From: CAYLRU01 sp964386565
GTDB lineage: Bacteria > Desulfobacterota > Desulfobacteria > Desulfobacterales > UBA5616
Length of the DNA: 64,000 nucleotides
Direction of reading: 5' to 3'
NCBI GenBank assembly: GCA_964386565.1
Contig: CAYLRU010000006.1
Location: forward strand, 1-64,000
Below the pieces are notes generated by a model. It was not told where the DNA came from. It was given only the letters and a program-made list of their open reading frames with translations, and searched no databases. Of the stretch, positions 43,895 through 52,679 are shown in pieces; within the stretch, counting starts at the first letter, position 1; each line of letters starts with the position of its first letter. Position numbers and translations under genes: made by a program.

Positions 43895-44488
43895 TTATTG
43901 GTTCCGGATGAGGCGGTAATATTTGATCACGTTTTTAACGTAATTCCGGGTTTCCGGAAACGGCGGAATGCGATTGTGCTTTTCAACCCGGTCCGGTCCT
44001 GCATTATAGGCGGCAAGGGCCATGGAAACCTGCCCGTCAAATCGATTTAATAGATACTTCAAGTATTTTGTTCCCCCCATGATATTTTCAAAGGGATCAA
44101 AAGGATCCCTGATCTGCAGGGGTTCTAAATTTTCAGGCATGATCTGCATCAGACCGAGGGCGCCCGCCCGTGAAACCGCCCGGGGATTGAAATCGGACTC
44201 CACTTTAATCATGGCTTTTACCAGGTGAAAAGAGACGCCGTGGGTTTTGGATGCCTTATGGATCAGATGATCATACCGGTCCGGCAAAACACCGGTGAAC
44301 AGATCGGGTTTTTCCCGGATAAAGGGCTTAAAACGGGATGATACGGGAACATTGGTAAAATGCCTGATCCCGTTTTCGTCCGTGTAAACATAAATGCCGG
44401 CCTTAACGGATTCAACCCGTACAATTACTGAAAAAAGCAACCCGGCCAGGCACATGAAGGCGGTATTTATGAATCGTCTGCTGGTCAC
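43895..44488 (-). CDS. Lytic transglycosylase with DUF4124-like N-terminus
   Basis: A 197-residue exported murein hydrolase. A signal peptide (residues 1-30, hydrophobic AFMCLAGLLFSVIV) is followed by a DUF4124-like stretch (YVYTDENGIRHFTNVP). The SLT domain begins near residue 70, with the catalytic Glu in MIKVESDFNPRAVSRAGA, then LMQIMP and AAYNAGPDRV. It cuts glycan chains of peptidoglycan in the periplasm. Confidence 0.92.
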   Translation of the reverse strand: MTSRRFINTAFMCLAGLLFSVIVRVESVKAGIYVYTDENGIRHFTNVPVSSRFKPFIREKPDLFTGVLPDRYDHLIHKASKTHGVSFHLVKAMIKVESDFNPRAVSRAGALGLMQIMPENLEPLQIRDPFDPFENIMGGTKYLKYLLNRFDGQVSMALAAYNAGPDRVEKHNRIPPFPETRNYVKNVIKYYRLIRNQ

Positions 44489-44573
44489 CGCGTAATTCCT
44501 TCAAATGTTTAAAAGAAATATTATATTAAATGAATAAAAACGGCAAGAAAAAAACCGTCGACGGACCAGGGCT

Positions 44574-45338
44574 TTAATTTTCCGGCTTACGGGTGCCGGG
44601 AACCTGTCGTCTGAGTTTAACCGGTGATGCCATTTGCTTTCTTATCTTGAGATTCAGCATTTCCACAAATACGGAAAATGCCATGGCAAAATAGATATAT
44701 CCCTTGGGAATATGAAGGTCCAGCCCTTCACCGATGAGGGCCACGCCTACCAGCAAAAGAAAACTCAAGGCCAGCATTTTAATGGTCGGATGTGTTTCGA
44801 TAAAAGAGCTGACACGGTCGGCAAGGTAAATCATAAACAGGACCGCAATAACAATGGCCGTCACCATGATGGGAAGGTGATGGGTCAGACCGATGGCGGT
44901 AATGACGGAGTCTAGAGAAAAGACTATATCCAGAATCATGATTTGAACCACAACGCTGATAAACGACGCTGAGACCATGTTCCCGGCCGGATCGTGTCCT
45001 TCTTCGCCTTCAAGGGCCACGTGAATCTCAACCGTGCTTTTCCCCAGTAAAAACAATCCACCGGCAATGAGAATGATATCCCGTCCCGAAATCCCTTCCG
45101 TAAAAACATGAAACAGCGGTGACGTGAGCTTCATGATAAGGGTCAGGCAGAACAAGAGGAGTATCCGGGTGATCATGGCCATGGCCAGGCCGGCCCGCCG
45201 CCCTTTTGATTGCTGCTCCGGGGGAAGTCTCTGGGCCAGCACGGCGATGAAAATAATGTTATCGATTCCCAGTACGATTTCAAGTGCGGTCAGCGTGATC
45301 AGTGCCAGCCAGATTTGCGGATCAAGCAGCCATTCCAT
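44574..45338 (-). CDS. TerC-family membrane protein
   Basis: A 254-residue integral membrane protein of the TerC family, seven or so hydrophobic helices. The DNIIFIAVLA and LDSVITAIGLTH segments with membrane Asp residues are the family hallmark and may bind metal ions. TerC proteins are linked to metal (often manganese) export and tellurite resistance; the exact substrate here is unknown. Confidence 0.9.
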   Translation of the reverse strand: MEWLLDPQIWLALITLTALEIVLGIDNIIFIAVLAQRLPPEQQSKGRRAGLAMAMITRILLLFCLTLIMKLTSPLFHVFTEGISGRDIILIAGGLFLLGKSTVEIHVALEGEEGHDPAGNMVSASFISVVVQIMILDIVFSLDSVITAIGLTHHLPIMVTAIVIAVLFMIYLADRVSSFIETHPTIKMLALSFLLLVGVALIGEGLDLHIPKGYIYFAMAFSVFVEMLNLKIRKQMASPVKLRRQVPGTRKPEN

Positions 45339-45380
45339 GGGATACCCCTCTATCGAAATATTTACAAAACGTCTTCTTGT

Positions 45381-46298
45381 TTACTCGGTCTTATACCGGC
45401 TTTTTTTTTTGGGCGTGTTCCATTTTGATTTTCCCATTTCCTCGATGTAGTGGGTTGCCTGAAGAATGGTATTGAGTCCGAAAACCGGCATCTCACAATC
45501 GATTTTGCTGTAAGGTGTCAACAGTTTTTCCGTGGGTTTTAAAACGTTTTTTCTCAGGCAGGCCAAGTATGCCGCGGACTGGGCTTCAATTTTACCCTGG
45601 ATCCGGTCCACGTCCCGTCTGTCCTGCCACCAGGCTTTGTCGTCAATACCGAGGTGGCCGCAAAAGATGTGTCCCAGTCCCAGTACCAGCGATGCATACC
45701 TGTTCTCAATGGAATCGTCGGGATTTATCGCGATAAAGTATTTTGCCCACTGTGCGAAGTTTTTTTTCTTAAAGCGTTCCCGGGTGTCGAATGTCAGTGA
45801 ATAAGAACTGCCGGCTTCAAGCTCGGCAGGACTGAAATGGACAACCTGGATGCCATGAACCTGACAGTTTTGAAGGGTTTTCTCAAAGTTGTCCCTTGAC
45901 AGGTTTTCCTTCGCCCGCAGGACCTTTAACTGGTTCTGATCAATGGGCCCCCCTTCGGTGTCATGAAGGTCATAGACAAAGCGTACCGGGGACATGGGGG
46001 CGAGAATGATCAGCGGATTCGCGCGGTATCTGGGTTTTCTGCGAAATTGTCGCCACCAGTTGCCGGGAGTGGCCACATATGTGATATTCGGATTTTGCAG
46101 ATAGAGCAGCAGGCCATTGAAGGCCGAATATTTGGGAAATCCTGCGATGAAATGAAGGAGATCAAAATATTCGACGCTGTTTCGAAATCGCCGGTTAGTC
46201 AAAAACAGTTCATCCGTTGCATTCAGATCCGCACCAAGAATCGGATCCATATCCTCGGGCAATTCTTTGGATGGAAACAGACTTAACTGGTCGGGCAT
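45381..46298 (-). CDS. ArdC-like protein with degenerate metallopeptidase motif
   Basis: A 305-residue protein resembling ArdC-type antirestriction proteins: an N-terminal ssDNA-binding-like domain (FPKYSAFNGLLLYLQNPN, WWRQFRRKP, RFVYDLHDTEGG) and a C-terminal ImmA/IrrE-type metallopeptidase domain. The zinc motif HExxH should appear but is LGLGH (ENRYASLVLGLGHIFCGH), so the first His and the Glu are lost while the following His and GH remain. Catalysis is therefore unlikely. It ends close to the TerC gene and starts after an SD AGGAGG. No plasmid or prophage genes are nearby. Function unknown. Confidence 0.65.
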   Translation of the reverse strand: MPDQLSLFPSKELPEDMDPILGADLNATDELFLTNRRFRNSVEYFDLLHFIAGFPKYSAFNGLLLYLQNPNITYVATPGNWWRQFRRKPRYRANPLIILAPMSPVRFVYDLHDTEGGPIDQNQLKVLRAKENLSRDNFEKTLQNCQVHGIQVVHFSPAELEAGSSYSLTFDTRERFKKKNFAQWAKYFIAINPDDSIENRYASLVLGLGHIFCGHLGIDDKAWWQDRRDVDRIQGKIEAQSAAYLACLRKNVLKPTEKLLTPYSKIDCEMPVFGLNTILQATHYIEEMGKSKWNTPKKKSRYKTE

Positions 46299-46362
46299 TA
46301 AGGCCTCCTGAAATTAGAATTCCATTTCATTGGTAAAAAATTGATCCGACGATGTCCGCCGG

Positions 46363-48009
46363 CTATTGGAAATTCTTTCGAAGCTGCATTTTGCTGATCT
46401 TCCCCACGCTGGTTTTTGGAATGGTATCCGTAATGACGATTCTGTTGGGAACGCCGTATTTGGGTATGGTCCCGTTATCCACAAATTTCATGAAAAAGGC
46501 CTTTAAATCGTCTTCGGAAACTTTCTCCTTGAAACCCTCCCTCAAAACGACAAATGCCAAGGGTCTTTCTCCCCATTTTTCGTCGGGTATGCCGATGACC
46601 GCCGCTTCGCTTACGGCCTCATGCCGGCTGACGATATCCTCCAGTTCAAGGGATGAAATCCATTCGCCACCGGTCTTGATTACATCCTTCAACCGGTCTG
46701 TTATCTGCAGGTATCCCTCGGTATCCACGTAGCCGATGTCTCCGGTATGAAGCCACCCGTCTTTCCATAATTCCTCGCTTTTTTCAGGTTCTTTCGTATA
46801 TCCCTGGGTGAGCCAGGGCGCCCGGACAACAACTTCTCCGGTACTCTTTCCATCGTGTGGCAGGGCATTGCCCATGGGATCGATAATTTTCAGGTGAACC
46901 ATGGGCACCGGAAGCCCGGTTTTACATCTAAGTTCGATTTGCCTGTCCATATCCCAGTCAAGCATATGTGGCTTGGCATTGGCGGCGGTTAAAAGAGGAC
47001 AGGTTTCAGACATTCCATAGGCAGAGGTCATGGTGATGCCGATTTCGGCGGCGGCCTGGCACAACCCCCTGGGGAGTGCAGATCCCCCGATGATGACCTT
47101 CCATTTCGACAGATCCTGCTGTTTTATTCCCGGATGATTGATGATCATATGGATAATGGTGGGAACACAGTGGGAGAATGTGACGCCGTGTTCGGTAATG
47201 AGCTTGAGCAGCATCTCCGGTTCATATCTTCCGGGATACACTTGCTTGATCCCCAGCAACGTGGTGACAAAGGGGATTCCCCAGCCGTGCACGTGAAACA
47301 TGGGGGTCAACGGCATGTAAACGTCATGGGCATCCAGATACACATGGGACCTGAATGCGCACAGGGCGGAGATCAGGCCGTAGGTGTGCAGCACAAGCTG
47401 ACGGTGGCTGAAATAGACGCCCTTGGGAAGTCCGGTGGTTCCCGTGGTATAAAAGGTCGTGGCCATGCTGTTTTCGTCAAAATCAGGAAAATCATACATG
47501 TCGCTGTTTTCCGAAATGAGCTTTTCATATTCGTCGTAAATGGGCAGATCGGTTTCCGGTACGGCATCCGAATCAGAGAGCAGGATGAATTTTTTCACCG
47601 TGGTCAGCTGATCTTTTACGGCGGAGAGCATGGGTAAAAAGTCTTCGAACACCAGTACCACATCGTCTTCGGCGTGGTTCATGGTATACACCAGTTGTTC
47701 CGGTGACAAACGGATGTTGACGGTATGAAGAACAGCCCCCATCATGGGAACGGCAAAAAAACACTCGAGGTACCGGTGGCTGTCCCAGTCCAGAATAGCC
47801 ACGGTATCGCCTTGTTTCACACCGGCTTTTTTCAGGGCACAGGCCAGGTGATGGACCCGGCGGTAGAAGGATTCATAGGTATGCCGGAATTGATTTCTGT
47901 AAATAATTTCCTGTCGTGGGGAATAGGTGACGGGCGTATTTAAAATATTTTTGATCAACAGCGGATAGGAATATGCTGAAGGTGTCTGGGGAATTAATTT
48001 TGTTGTCAT
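46363..48009 (-). CDS. AMP-forming acyl-CoA synthetase
   Basis: A 548-residue ANL-superfamily ligase that activates a fatty or aryl acid with ATP and CoA. The AMP-binding loop is FYTTGTTGLPKGVYFSH, the aspartate/Tyr region is YGMSETCPLLTAANA, and the hinge is GWLHTGDIGYVDTEGY. The C-terminal Lys is in PKTSVGKISKMQLR. Long- or medium-chain acids are likely, because the family pattern is FadD-like. It has its own promoter on the minus strand. Confidence 0.9.
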   Translation of the reverse strand: MTTKLIPQTPSAYSYPLLIKNILNTPVTYSPRQEIIYRNQFRHTYESFYRRVHHLACALKKAGVKQGDTVAILDWDSHRYLECFFAVPMMGAVLHTVNIRLSPEQLVYTMNHAEDDVVLVFEDFLPMLSAVKDQLTTVKKFILLSDSDAVPETDLPIYDEYEKLISENSDMYDFPDFDENSMATTFYTTGTTGLPKGVYFSHRQLVLHTYGLISALCAFRSHVYLDAHDVYMPLTPMFHVHGWGIPFVTTLLGIKQVYPGRYEPEMLLKLITEHGVTFSHCVPTIIHMIINHPGIKQQDLSKWKVIIGGSALPRGLCQAAAEIGITMTSAYGMSETCPLLTAANAKPHMLDWDMDRQIELRCKTGLPVPMVHLKIIDPMGNALPHDGKSTGEVVVRAPWLTQGYTKEPEKSEELWKDGWLHTGDIGYVDTEGYLQITDRLKDVIKTGGEWISSLELEDIVSRHEAVSEAAVIGIPDEKWGERPLAFVVLREGFKEKVSEDDLKAFFMKFVDNGTIPKYGVPNRIVITDTIPKTSVGKISKMQLRKNFQ

Positions 48010-48050
48010 ACAGCCTCCTTGTAAAATAGCTTGAAAGGATGTTGCAAATA

Positions 48051-48079
48051 ATAATATGGATACCCATCGTTTTTAACAA
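48051..48079 (-). promoter_or_regulatory. Promoter of the acyl-CoA ligase gene
   Basis: Minus strand: TTGTTA (48079-48074), 17-base spacer and TATTAT (48056-48051), 42 bases before the ATG. Confidence 0.5.
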
Positions 48080-48176
48080 AACCTGTAAGACCTGTAAAAA
48101 ATGGAACATAACGATTCCAAAAAATTATAAGATGTATGCCATAACTTGAAATTCATGACAACGGTTTTTAGATAAA

Positions 48177-48204
48177 TTGACAAATAACCGTCAATCATTT
48201 AAAT
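48177..48204 (+). promoter_or_regulatory. Promoter with dyad TTGAC-N8-GTCAA
   Basis: TTGACA (48177-48182), 16-base spacer and TTAAAT (48199-48204). The -35 box is the left arm of a perfect dyad TTGAC (48177-48181) / GTCAA (48190-48194). A regulator binding there would contact the -35 region. It would drive the zinc-ribbon and ferritin-like genes. A Crp/Fnr-type regulator is encoded about 1 kb downstream, but the dyad spacing is not that of the classical Fnr site. Confidence 0.45.
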
Positions 48205-48317
48205 TTCCGTAAGTTGTTTGCAACACACATCAATCGTGCAGGATTCAGATTTTAATTTTCCATACCGATTCCTGCAAATCTTTTGCGGGGAGCGGCCTTA
48301 TAAAAGAGGGGGCGTTT

Positions 48318-48530
48318 ATGATCACAAAAAAATACCAGATAAAAACCGCCTGCCCTCAATGCGGGTGCAGCGCGGTTTCGCACTTGGCCGCTGAGGAAAT
48401 GAAAGAGCGGTTCGGTGATGTTCCCAATGTTGAAATGGAATGTTCAGAGTGCATGAAAACCTATCATACAAAGATGAAAGACGCCTGCCCTGAATGGGAC
48501 AGGGAATGCAGGATGAAACCGTCAAGTTAA
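48318..48530 (+). CDS. Small zinc-ribbon-like protein
   Basis: A 70-residue protein with Cys pairs CPQCG near the N-terminus and CSECM in the middle, plus CPEWDREC, a zinc-ribbon-like arrangement. No family is recognised; the acidic/basic mix does not point to DNA binding. An SD-like GAGGGGG lies before the ATG. It is 41 bases before the ferritin-like gene and probably cotranscribed with it. Confidence 0.75.
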   Translation: MITKKYQIKTACPQCGCSAVSHLAAEEMKERFGDVPNVEMECSECMKTYHTKMKDACPEWDRECRMKPSS

Positions 48531-48571
48531 ACACGAAGTCCATCTCCCACACATTACAGAAAGGATGGTGT

Positions 48572-49054
48572 ATGCCCATGAGTTATGTCTTTAATGTTGA
48601 CGAAGTTTTCGAAATGGCGGAGCAGATCGAACGAAACGGTGCGACATTTTACCGAAATGCCGCACAACAGATTTCAGATCCGGAAGAACAGGAGCTTTTG
48701 AACGATCTTGCCCGGATGGAAGATGAACACGAAAAAACCTTTGCCTCTCTCCGGAAAAACCTTTCCGCAAAAGAAAAGGAGAGCACCATATTCGATCCCA
48801 TGGACGAAGCAGTGGGTTACTTACGGGCATTGGCGGATACCCGCGTGTTTTTCGAAAAAGAGCTGGATACGTCTTCCATGGAAGGGGTGTTGAAAGATGC
48901 GATTTCAGCTGAAAAGGATTCCATCGTGTTTTACCTGGGGATGAAAGATGCGGTGCCCCCGGATTTGGGGAAGGACAAGATAGATGCCATTATCAAGGAA
49001 GAAATGAGTCATATCCGGTTGTTGAGCAAAAAACTGCTGGCCTGTAAAAAATAG
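48572..49054 (+). CDS. Ferritin-like (rubrerythrin-type) diiron protein
   Basis: A 160-residue four-helix protein. Carboxylate/His motifs for a diiron site are present: EQIERNGATFYRNAA, ARMEDEHEKTF, AEKDSIVFYLGM and KEEMSHIRLL. There is no C-terminal rubredoxin domain, so it is a rubrerythrin-like core only. Such proteins reduce peroxide or oxidise iron in anaerobes. I start at the ATG at 48572, which follows AAAGGA; an open frame upstream overlaps the zinc-ribbon gene and is not family-like. It is probably an oxidative-stress protein. Confidence 0.82.
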   Translation: MPMSYVFNVDEVFEMAEQIERNGATFYRNAAQQISDPEEQELLNDLARMEDEHEKTFASLRKNLSAKEKESTIFDPMDEAVGYLRALADTRVFFEKELDTSSMEGVLKDAISAEKDSIVFYLGMKDAVPPDLGKDKIDAIIKEEMSHIRLLSKKLLACKK

Positions 49055-49093
49055 AAGAACGGCCATTTTGGGTGAAGAGATGAGCCGACAAGT

Positions 49094-49140
49094 GCCGATG
49101 CCTTTGCAATAATTTGTTTTTGCATCGGCCTTGCTCTTTT
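49094..49140 (+). terminator. Terminator-like hairpin after the ferritin-like gene
   Basis: GCCGATGC (49094-49101) pairs with GCATCGGC (49122-49129) around a 20-base loop. A TTTT run ends at 49140. It could also serve the convergent Crp/Fnr gene. Confidence 0.45.
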
Positions 49141-49838
49141 CACTCAAGCGGTTTGCCGTATTCCGCAAGAGCCTTTAAGCCTTCGTAATTGGCAAGGTGG
49201 ATGTTCCGTCCCTCCACCCGGATCAATTCCTGTTCGGTCATTTTTGAAAACATTCGTGACAGTGTTTCGGGAATGGTGCCCAGCAGGCCGGCCAGAGATC
49301 CCTTGGATATGTCCAGGGTGACGGATGCGTCATTTTCCTGTTCTTCCGCCAGATAAATCAGGTAAGCGGCCAGGCGTCCAGGGACTTCCTTGAGGGTAAG
49401 ATTTTCGATCTGAACGGTGAACTGCCGAAGTCGCATGGATAAGACGGCCAGCATGTTCAGGGCAAGGGAAGGATTGCCGGCAATGAGGTCGGAAAATGCC
49501 TGCCTGGGAAAAAACAGCAGCCTGCTTTTGGATAACGCCATGGCGTTTGCCGGAAAGGATCGGCCGGCAAAAACAGCAACCTCTCCGAAAGGTTCCCCCG
49601 GTCCCAGTACATGAAGAATCTGTTCCTTTCCTTCCGAAGAGGATTTGAACACCTTGGCCTGTCCCTCCACGACAATGTAAAAACCTTTTCCCTCATCTCC
49701 TTCAAAAAAGATCATTTCACCCTTTTCGAACGTTTTTTCAATGGCGATATGTCTGACGGCTTCCAGGTCGGATGGATTCAGGCCGTTAAATATCGGGGTT
49801 TTACTGATGATACGGGTTGACTTGTCCACAAGTTTCAT
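49140..49838 (-). CDS. Crp/Fnr-family transcription regulator
   Basis: A 232-residue regulator with an N-terminal cyclic-nucleotide-like domain (KGEMIFFEGDEGKGFYIVVEG, shown by its core GEMIFFEGDEGKGF) and a C-terminal winged helix (KGSLAGLLGTIPETLSRMF). There is no N-terminal Cys set for an iron-sulphur cluster, so it is not Fnr itself. The ligand and the targets are unknown. It has a good promoter of its own. Confidence 0.9.
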   Translation of the reverse strand: MKLVDKSTRIISKTPIFNGLNPSDLEAVRHIAIEKTFEKGEMIFFEGDEGKGFYIVVEGQAKVFKSSSEGKEQILHVLGPGEPFGEVAVFAGRSFPANAMALSKSRLLFFPRQAFSDLIAGNPSLALNMLAVLSMRLRQFTVQIENLTLKEVPGRLAAYLIYLAEEQENDASVTLDISKGSLAGLLGTIPETLSRMFSKMTEQELIRVEGRNIHLANYEGLKALAEYGKPLE

Positions 49839-50262
49839 TTACACACCTTTTGCTGTAATTTATATATCGATTAAGTCTGAAACGCCGCTCCTTGGTCCGA
49901 ATCCGGTGCAAAAATATTATACCATAATTTCTTTTATTGACAATATTTGGGTGCTGTTGTGCATCTTAAGGACAGGCATTTGTTTCTTTATGGAGGGATT
50001 CGGCTGGGCACTGGTGGATCATGTGCCTGCCCGGGCAAAAGAGACGGTCATAAAACGGTTATCAAGCAGGTGGTATCGGAATTTTCCGATGAGATCAGAA
50101 ACAGGAAGTCGGCTTATTTTGGACCCTGTTCAGGCATAACACTGCCGGCCCTTCCAAATCAGTGGAACGGAAATTCAGATTCCCCATTCGGACTGCGCCC
50201 GTAATATCGACCGGTCATAGGGTTGAAAAGACCGATTTGTGTCCATATGGACACCGGTTTTG
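49839..50262. other. Non-coding region between two minus-strand regulators
   Basis: It holds the promoter of the Crp/Fnr gene (listed). Short open frames on the plus strand have no SD and no family signature. Nothing else recognised. Confidence 0.4.
49914..49941 (-). promoter_or_regulatory. Promoter of the Crp/Fnr gene
   Basis: Minus strand: TTGTCA (49941-49936), 16-base spacer, perfect TATAAT (49919-49914). The leader is about 70 bases. Confidence 0.6.
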
Positions 50263-50658
50263 TCAATCACCGCGCAGCAGGCGTTTGATATCATCAATCT
50301 CGCAATTGGAGGCGTCGACGCGCCATTCTCCCGCAGCATCCTGGTGTCCCTTAAGACGCCCGGTTTTCAGCCAATTGGCTATGCCCTTTTCCGTCAAATA
50401 GGTCATTTGTGCAAATTCGGCGATTGAATAGGAGACAACCGGGGCCGGATTCGTTGTTTGAGATTTTGCAACCCCGGGGCTGCCGGTCAGATCTTTTACC
50501 GCATGCGCATTTAATTCACTTTCCGGTATGATCCATCTGCCGGATTTTTTTTCCCCTTTTATTGCTTTTTCCCGCAGAAGCCTTGCTACGGTTGAAACGG
50601 GGATACCGGTGATTTCAGAAAATTCTTTCGTATATAAATATCGACTCTGGTTGGTCAT
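50263..50658 (-). CDS. Double helix-turn-helix (excisionase-like) protein
   Basis: A 131-residue protein with two copies of a MerR/Xis-like winged helix-turn-helix: residues 7-52 (YTKEFSEITGIPVSTVARLL, RWIIPESELNA) and 77-125 (SIAEFAQMTYLTEKGIANWL, EWRVDASNCE). A flexible linker lies between. No integrase or other phage gene is near, so it may be a free-standing regulator. It is 76 bases downstream of the CoA-disulfide reductase gene and may share its transcript. Confidence 0.75.
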   Translation of the reverse strand: MTNQSRYLYTKEFSEITGIPVSTVARLLREKAIKGEKKSGRWIIPESELNAHAVKDLTGSPGVAKSQTTNPAPVVSYSIAEFAQMTYLTEKGIANWLKTGRLKGHQDAAGEWRVDASNCEIDDIKRLLRGD

Positions 50659-50734
50659 GATAAAGTTCCTTGTTTGGTATCCATCCGGAAACGACTGTCA
50701 TTCCGGATGGATATTATTGAATGTTAATAAAGTT

Positions 50735-52432
50735 TTACCCTGTAAGCCACTTCCGGGTTTTTTCGGACTCCTTCATCAGTTTTTCCCTGGCCCCGAGATA
50801 GGTTTTATACCCGCCGGACAGGTTTTTCACCCGAAAGCCGTTCTGGACCAGTACCCTATACCCGATGTATCCGCGAAGACCGATGGCGCAGTAAACGATA
50901 TAGTTCTTTGACTTGTCCAAGTCGGGGATTGTCGCCCGGAGTTTGTCCAGCGGGATGTGAAGGGCGTCTTCAATTTTTCCGGATTCGTCCAGTTCTTCCC
51001 TGTTTCTTAAATCAATCAGGATATCGCATGACGGGTCGAAACCGGCGAGGTCGTTCCAATAGGTATTTTCAACGTCCCCTTTAAGGATGTTTGATGCTAC
51101 GAATCCGGCGATATTGACCGGATCCTTTGCCGAACCGTAAGGCGGTGCATAGGCCAGTTCGAGTTCTTCCAAATCATAAACGGTTAATCCCCCACGGATG
51201 GCTGTTGCCAAAACGTCGATCCGCTTGTCAACGCCGTCCGCACCGACGATCTGGCTGCCCAGGATTTTGCCGCTGGATGGAGAAAAAATCAGTTTGATCG
51301 CCATCATGGCAGCTCCCGGGTAATACGATGCATGGGATTCCGAATGGGTGTAACTTGTCAGGTAGGGGATATGGTGTTGTTTTAAAATTTTTTCATTGGC
51401 CCCGGTGCAAGCCACCGTCATATCGAATACCTTTGCAACGGAAGTCCCCAAAGTGCCCTTGAACACCGATCGCCTGCCCATGGCATTGTCTGCCGCGATT
51501 CGTCCCTGCTTGTTGGCCGGACCCGCCAGCGGCGTCATCACCGGGATGCCGGTGATATAGTCCCTGATTTCAACCGCGTCTCCCACGGCGAGTATATCCG
51601 GATCCGAGGTCCTCAAGGTCTGGTCGACAATAATACCGCCCCGTTGTGAAATGTTCAGCCCCGCATCCGCGGCAAGCTGGTTTTCCGGTCGGATGCCCAC
51701 GGAGAGCACCACCATGTCGGACTTAATGGGAGTTCCTTTTTTTAGGTGGACGACGATTTTGTCCCTGTTTTGTTCAAATGCGGTTACGCCGTTTTTCAGC
51801 ATGCAGCCCACCCCTTTTTCCCTCAGATGGGCGTGGAGAATGGCGGCCATTTCATAGTCCACCGGCGCCATCACCTGATCCAGCATTTCGACGACGATGG
51901 TTTTAATCCCTCTTAATGAAAGATTTTCGGCCATTTCAAGGCCGATGAAGCCGCCCCCGACAACCACCGCCGTTTCCGGCCGGCGTGTGTCCACAAAGGT
52001 CTTGATCCGGTCGGTGTCCGGTATGTTTCTCAGGTTGAAAATATTTTCCGAATCGATTCCCGGCAAGGGCGGTTTTAAGGGCATTGCACCAGGGGATAAA
52101 ATGATTTTATCATATCCCTCTGTATAGGTCTTTCCGGTTGGATGGTTTTTCACCTGAACCGTTTTTTCCCGCCGGTCGATGGCAACGACCTCCGAGAATA
52201 TCCGGACATTGATATTGTATCTCTCCTTAAGCAGCGACGGTGTCGCCACCAGAAGGGCGTCCCTGCTTTGGATAACGTTTCCGATGTAATAGGGCAGACC
52301 GCAGTTGGCGAAGGAGATGTGTTCTCCCCGTTCAAAAAGAATTATCTCGGCATTTTCGTCCAGCCGTCTTGCTCTTGCCGCAGCAGTGGCGCCGCCGGCA
52401 ACGCCTCCGATAACGATCAGCTTTTTCGTCAT
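50735..52432 (-). CDS. CoA-disulfide reductase-type flavoprotein with rhodanese domain
   Basis: A 565-residue FAD/NAD(P)H oxidoreductase fused to a C-terminal rhodanese domain (about residues 470-565). The redox Cys is C44 in SFANCGLPYYIG, the FAD loop is VIGGVAGGATAAARARR, the NAD loop is VVVGGGFIGLEMAE, and the FAD loop 2 is ILAVGDAVE. The rhodanese Cys is in VYCAIGLRGYIG. This matches the CoADR-Rhd (Npsr-like) proteins that reduce CoA-disulfide, polysulfide or sulfane sulfur. I start at the ATG at 52432 (MTKKLIVIGG), preceded by GGGGAG. Confidence 0.9.
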   Translation of the reverse strand: MTKKLIVIGGVAGGATAAARARRLDENAEIILFERGEHISFANCGLPYYIGNVIQSRDALLVATPSLLKERYNINVRIFSEVVAIDRREKTVQVKNHPTGKTYTEGYDKIILSPGAMPLKPPLPGIDSENIFNLRNIPDTDRIKTFVDTRRPETAVVVGGGFIGLEMAENLSLRGIKTIVVEMLDQVMAPVDYEMAAILHAHLREKGVGCMLKNGVTAFEQNRDKIVVHLKKGTPIKSDMVVLSVGIRPENQLAADAGLNISQRGGIIVDQTLRTSDPDILAVGDAVEIRDYITGIPVMTPLAGPANKQGRIAADNAMGRRSVFKGTLGTSVAKVFDMTVACTGANEKILKQHHIPYLTSYTHSESHASYYPGAAMMAIKLIFSPSSGKILGSQIVGADGVDKRIDVLATAIRGGLTVYDLEELELAYAPPYGSAKDPVNIAGFVASNILKGDVENTYWNDLAGFDPSCDILIDLRNREELDESGKIEDALHIPLDKLRATIPDLDKSKNYIVYCAIGLRGYIGYRVLVQNGFRVKNLSGGYKTYLGAREKLMKESEKTRKWLTG

Positions 52433-52589
52433 GCTTAAATCTCCCCAACCATTTAAAATCAAATCCGTTTGTTGTGTGAAGGCGTTCAATGCCCGTAGAT
52501 GGGCGACATCACCATGACAAAAAGCGGTGAAACTGTCAAGAGATTGAAATAAAAGCCGGTGGGAGAGGGCTGAATTTATCATTTGTTTG

Positions 52590-52620
52590 TTGACAATTTG
52601 CCTTGTTTAAGCTGTATGAT
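52590..52620 (+). promoter_or_regulatory. Weak candidate promoter of the CoA-transferase-GNAT gene
   Basis: TTGACA (52590-52595) and TATGAT (52615-52620) are separated by 19 bases, longer than the usual 17. The strength is doubtful. Confidence 0.3.
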
Positions 52621-52679
52621 AATAGAATTTTTTTAAAAAAATGAAAGACTGACGTGATTTCAGTCAGCGGAATATTGAC

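Larger units (their letters stand above)
48010..48317. other. Divergent regulatory region between acyl-CoA ligase and zinc-ribbon genes
   Basis: No gene. It holds two divergent promoters, listed separately, and a short tandem repeat ACCTGTAA (two copies, nine bases apart) near 48081-48098, a possible regulator site. Nothing else recognised. Confidence 0.4.
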
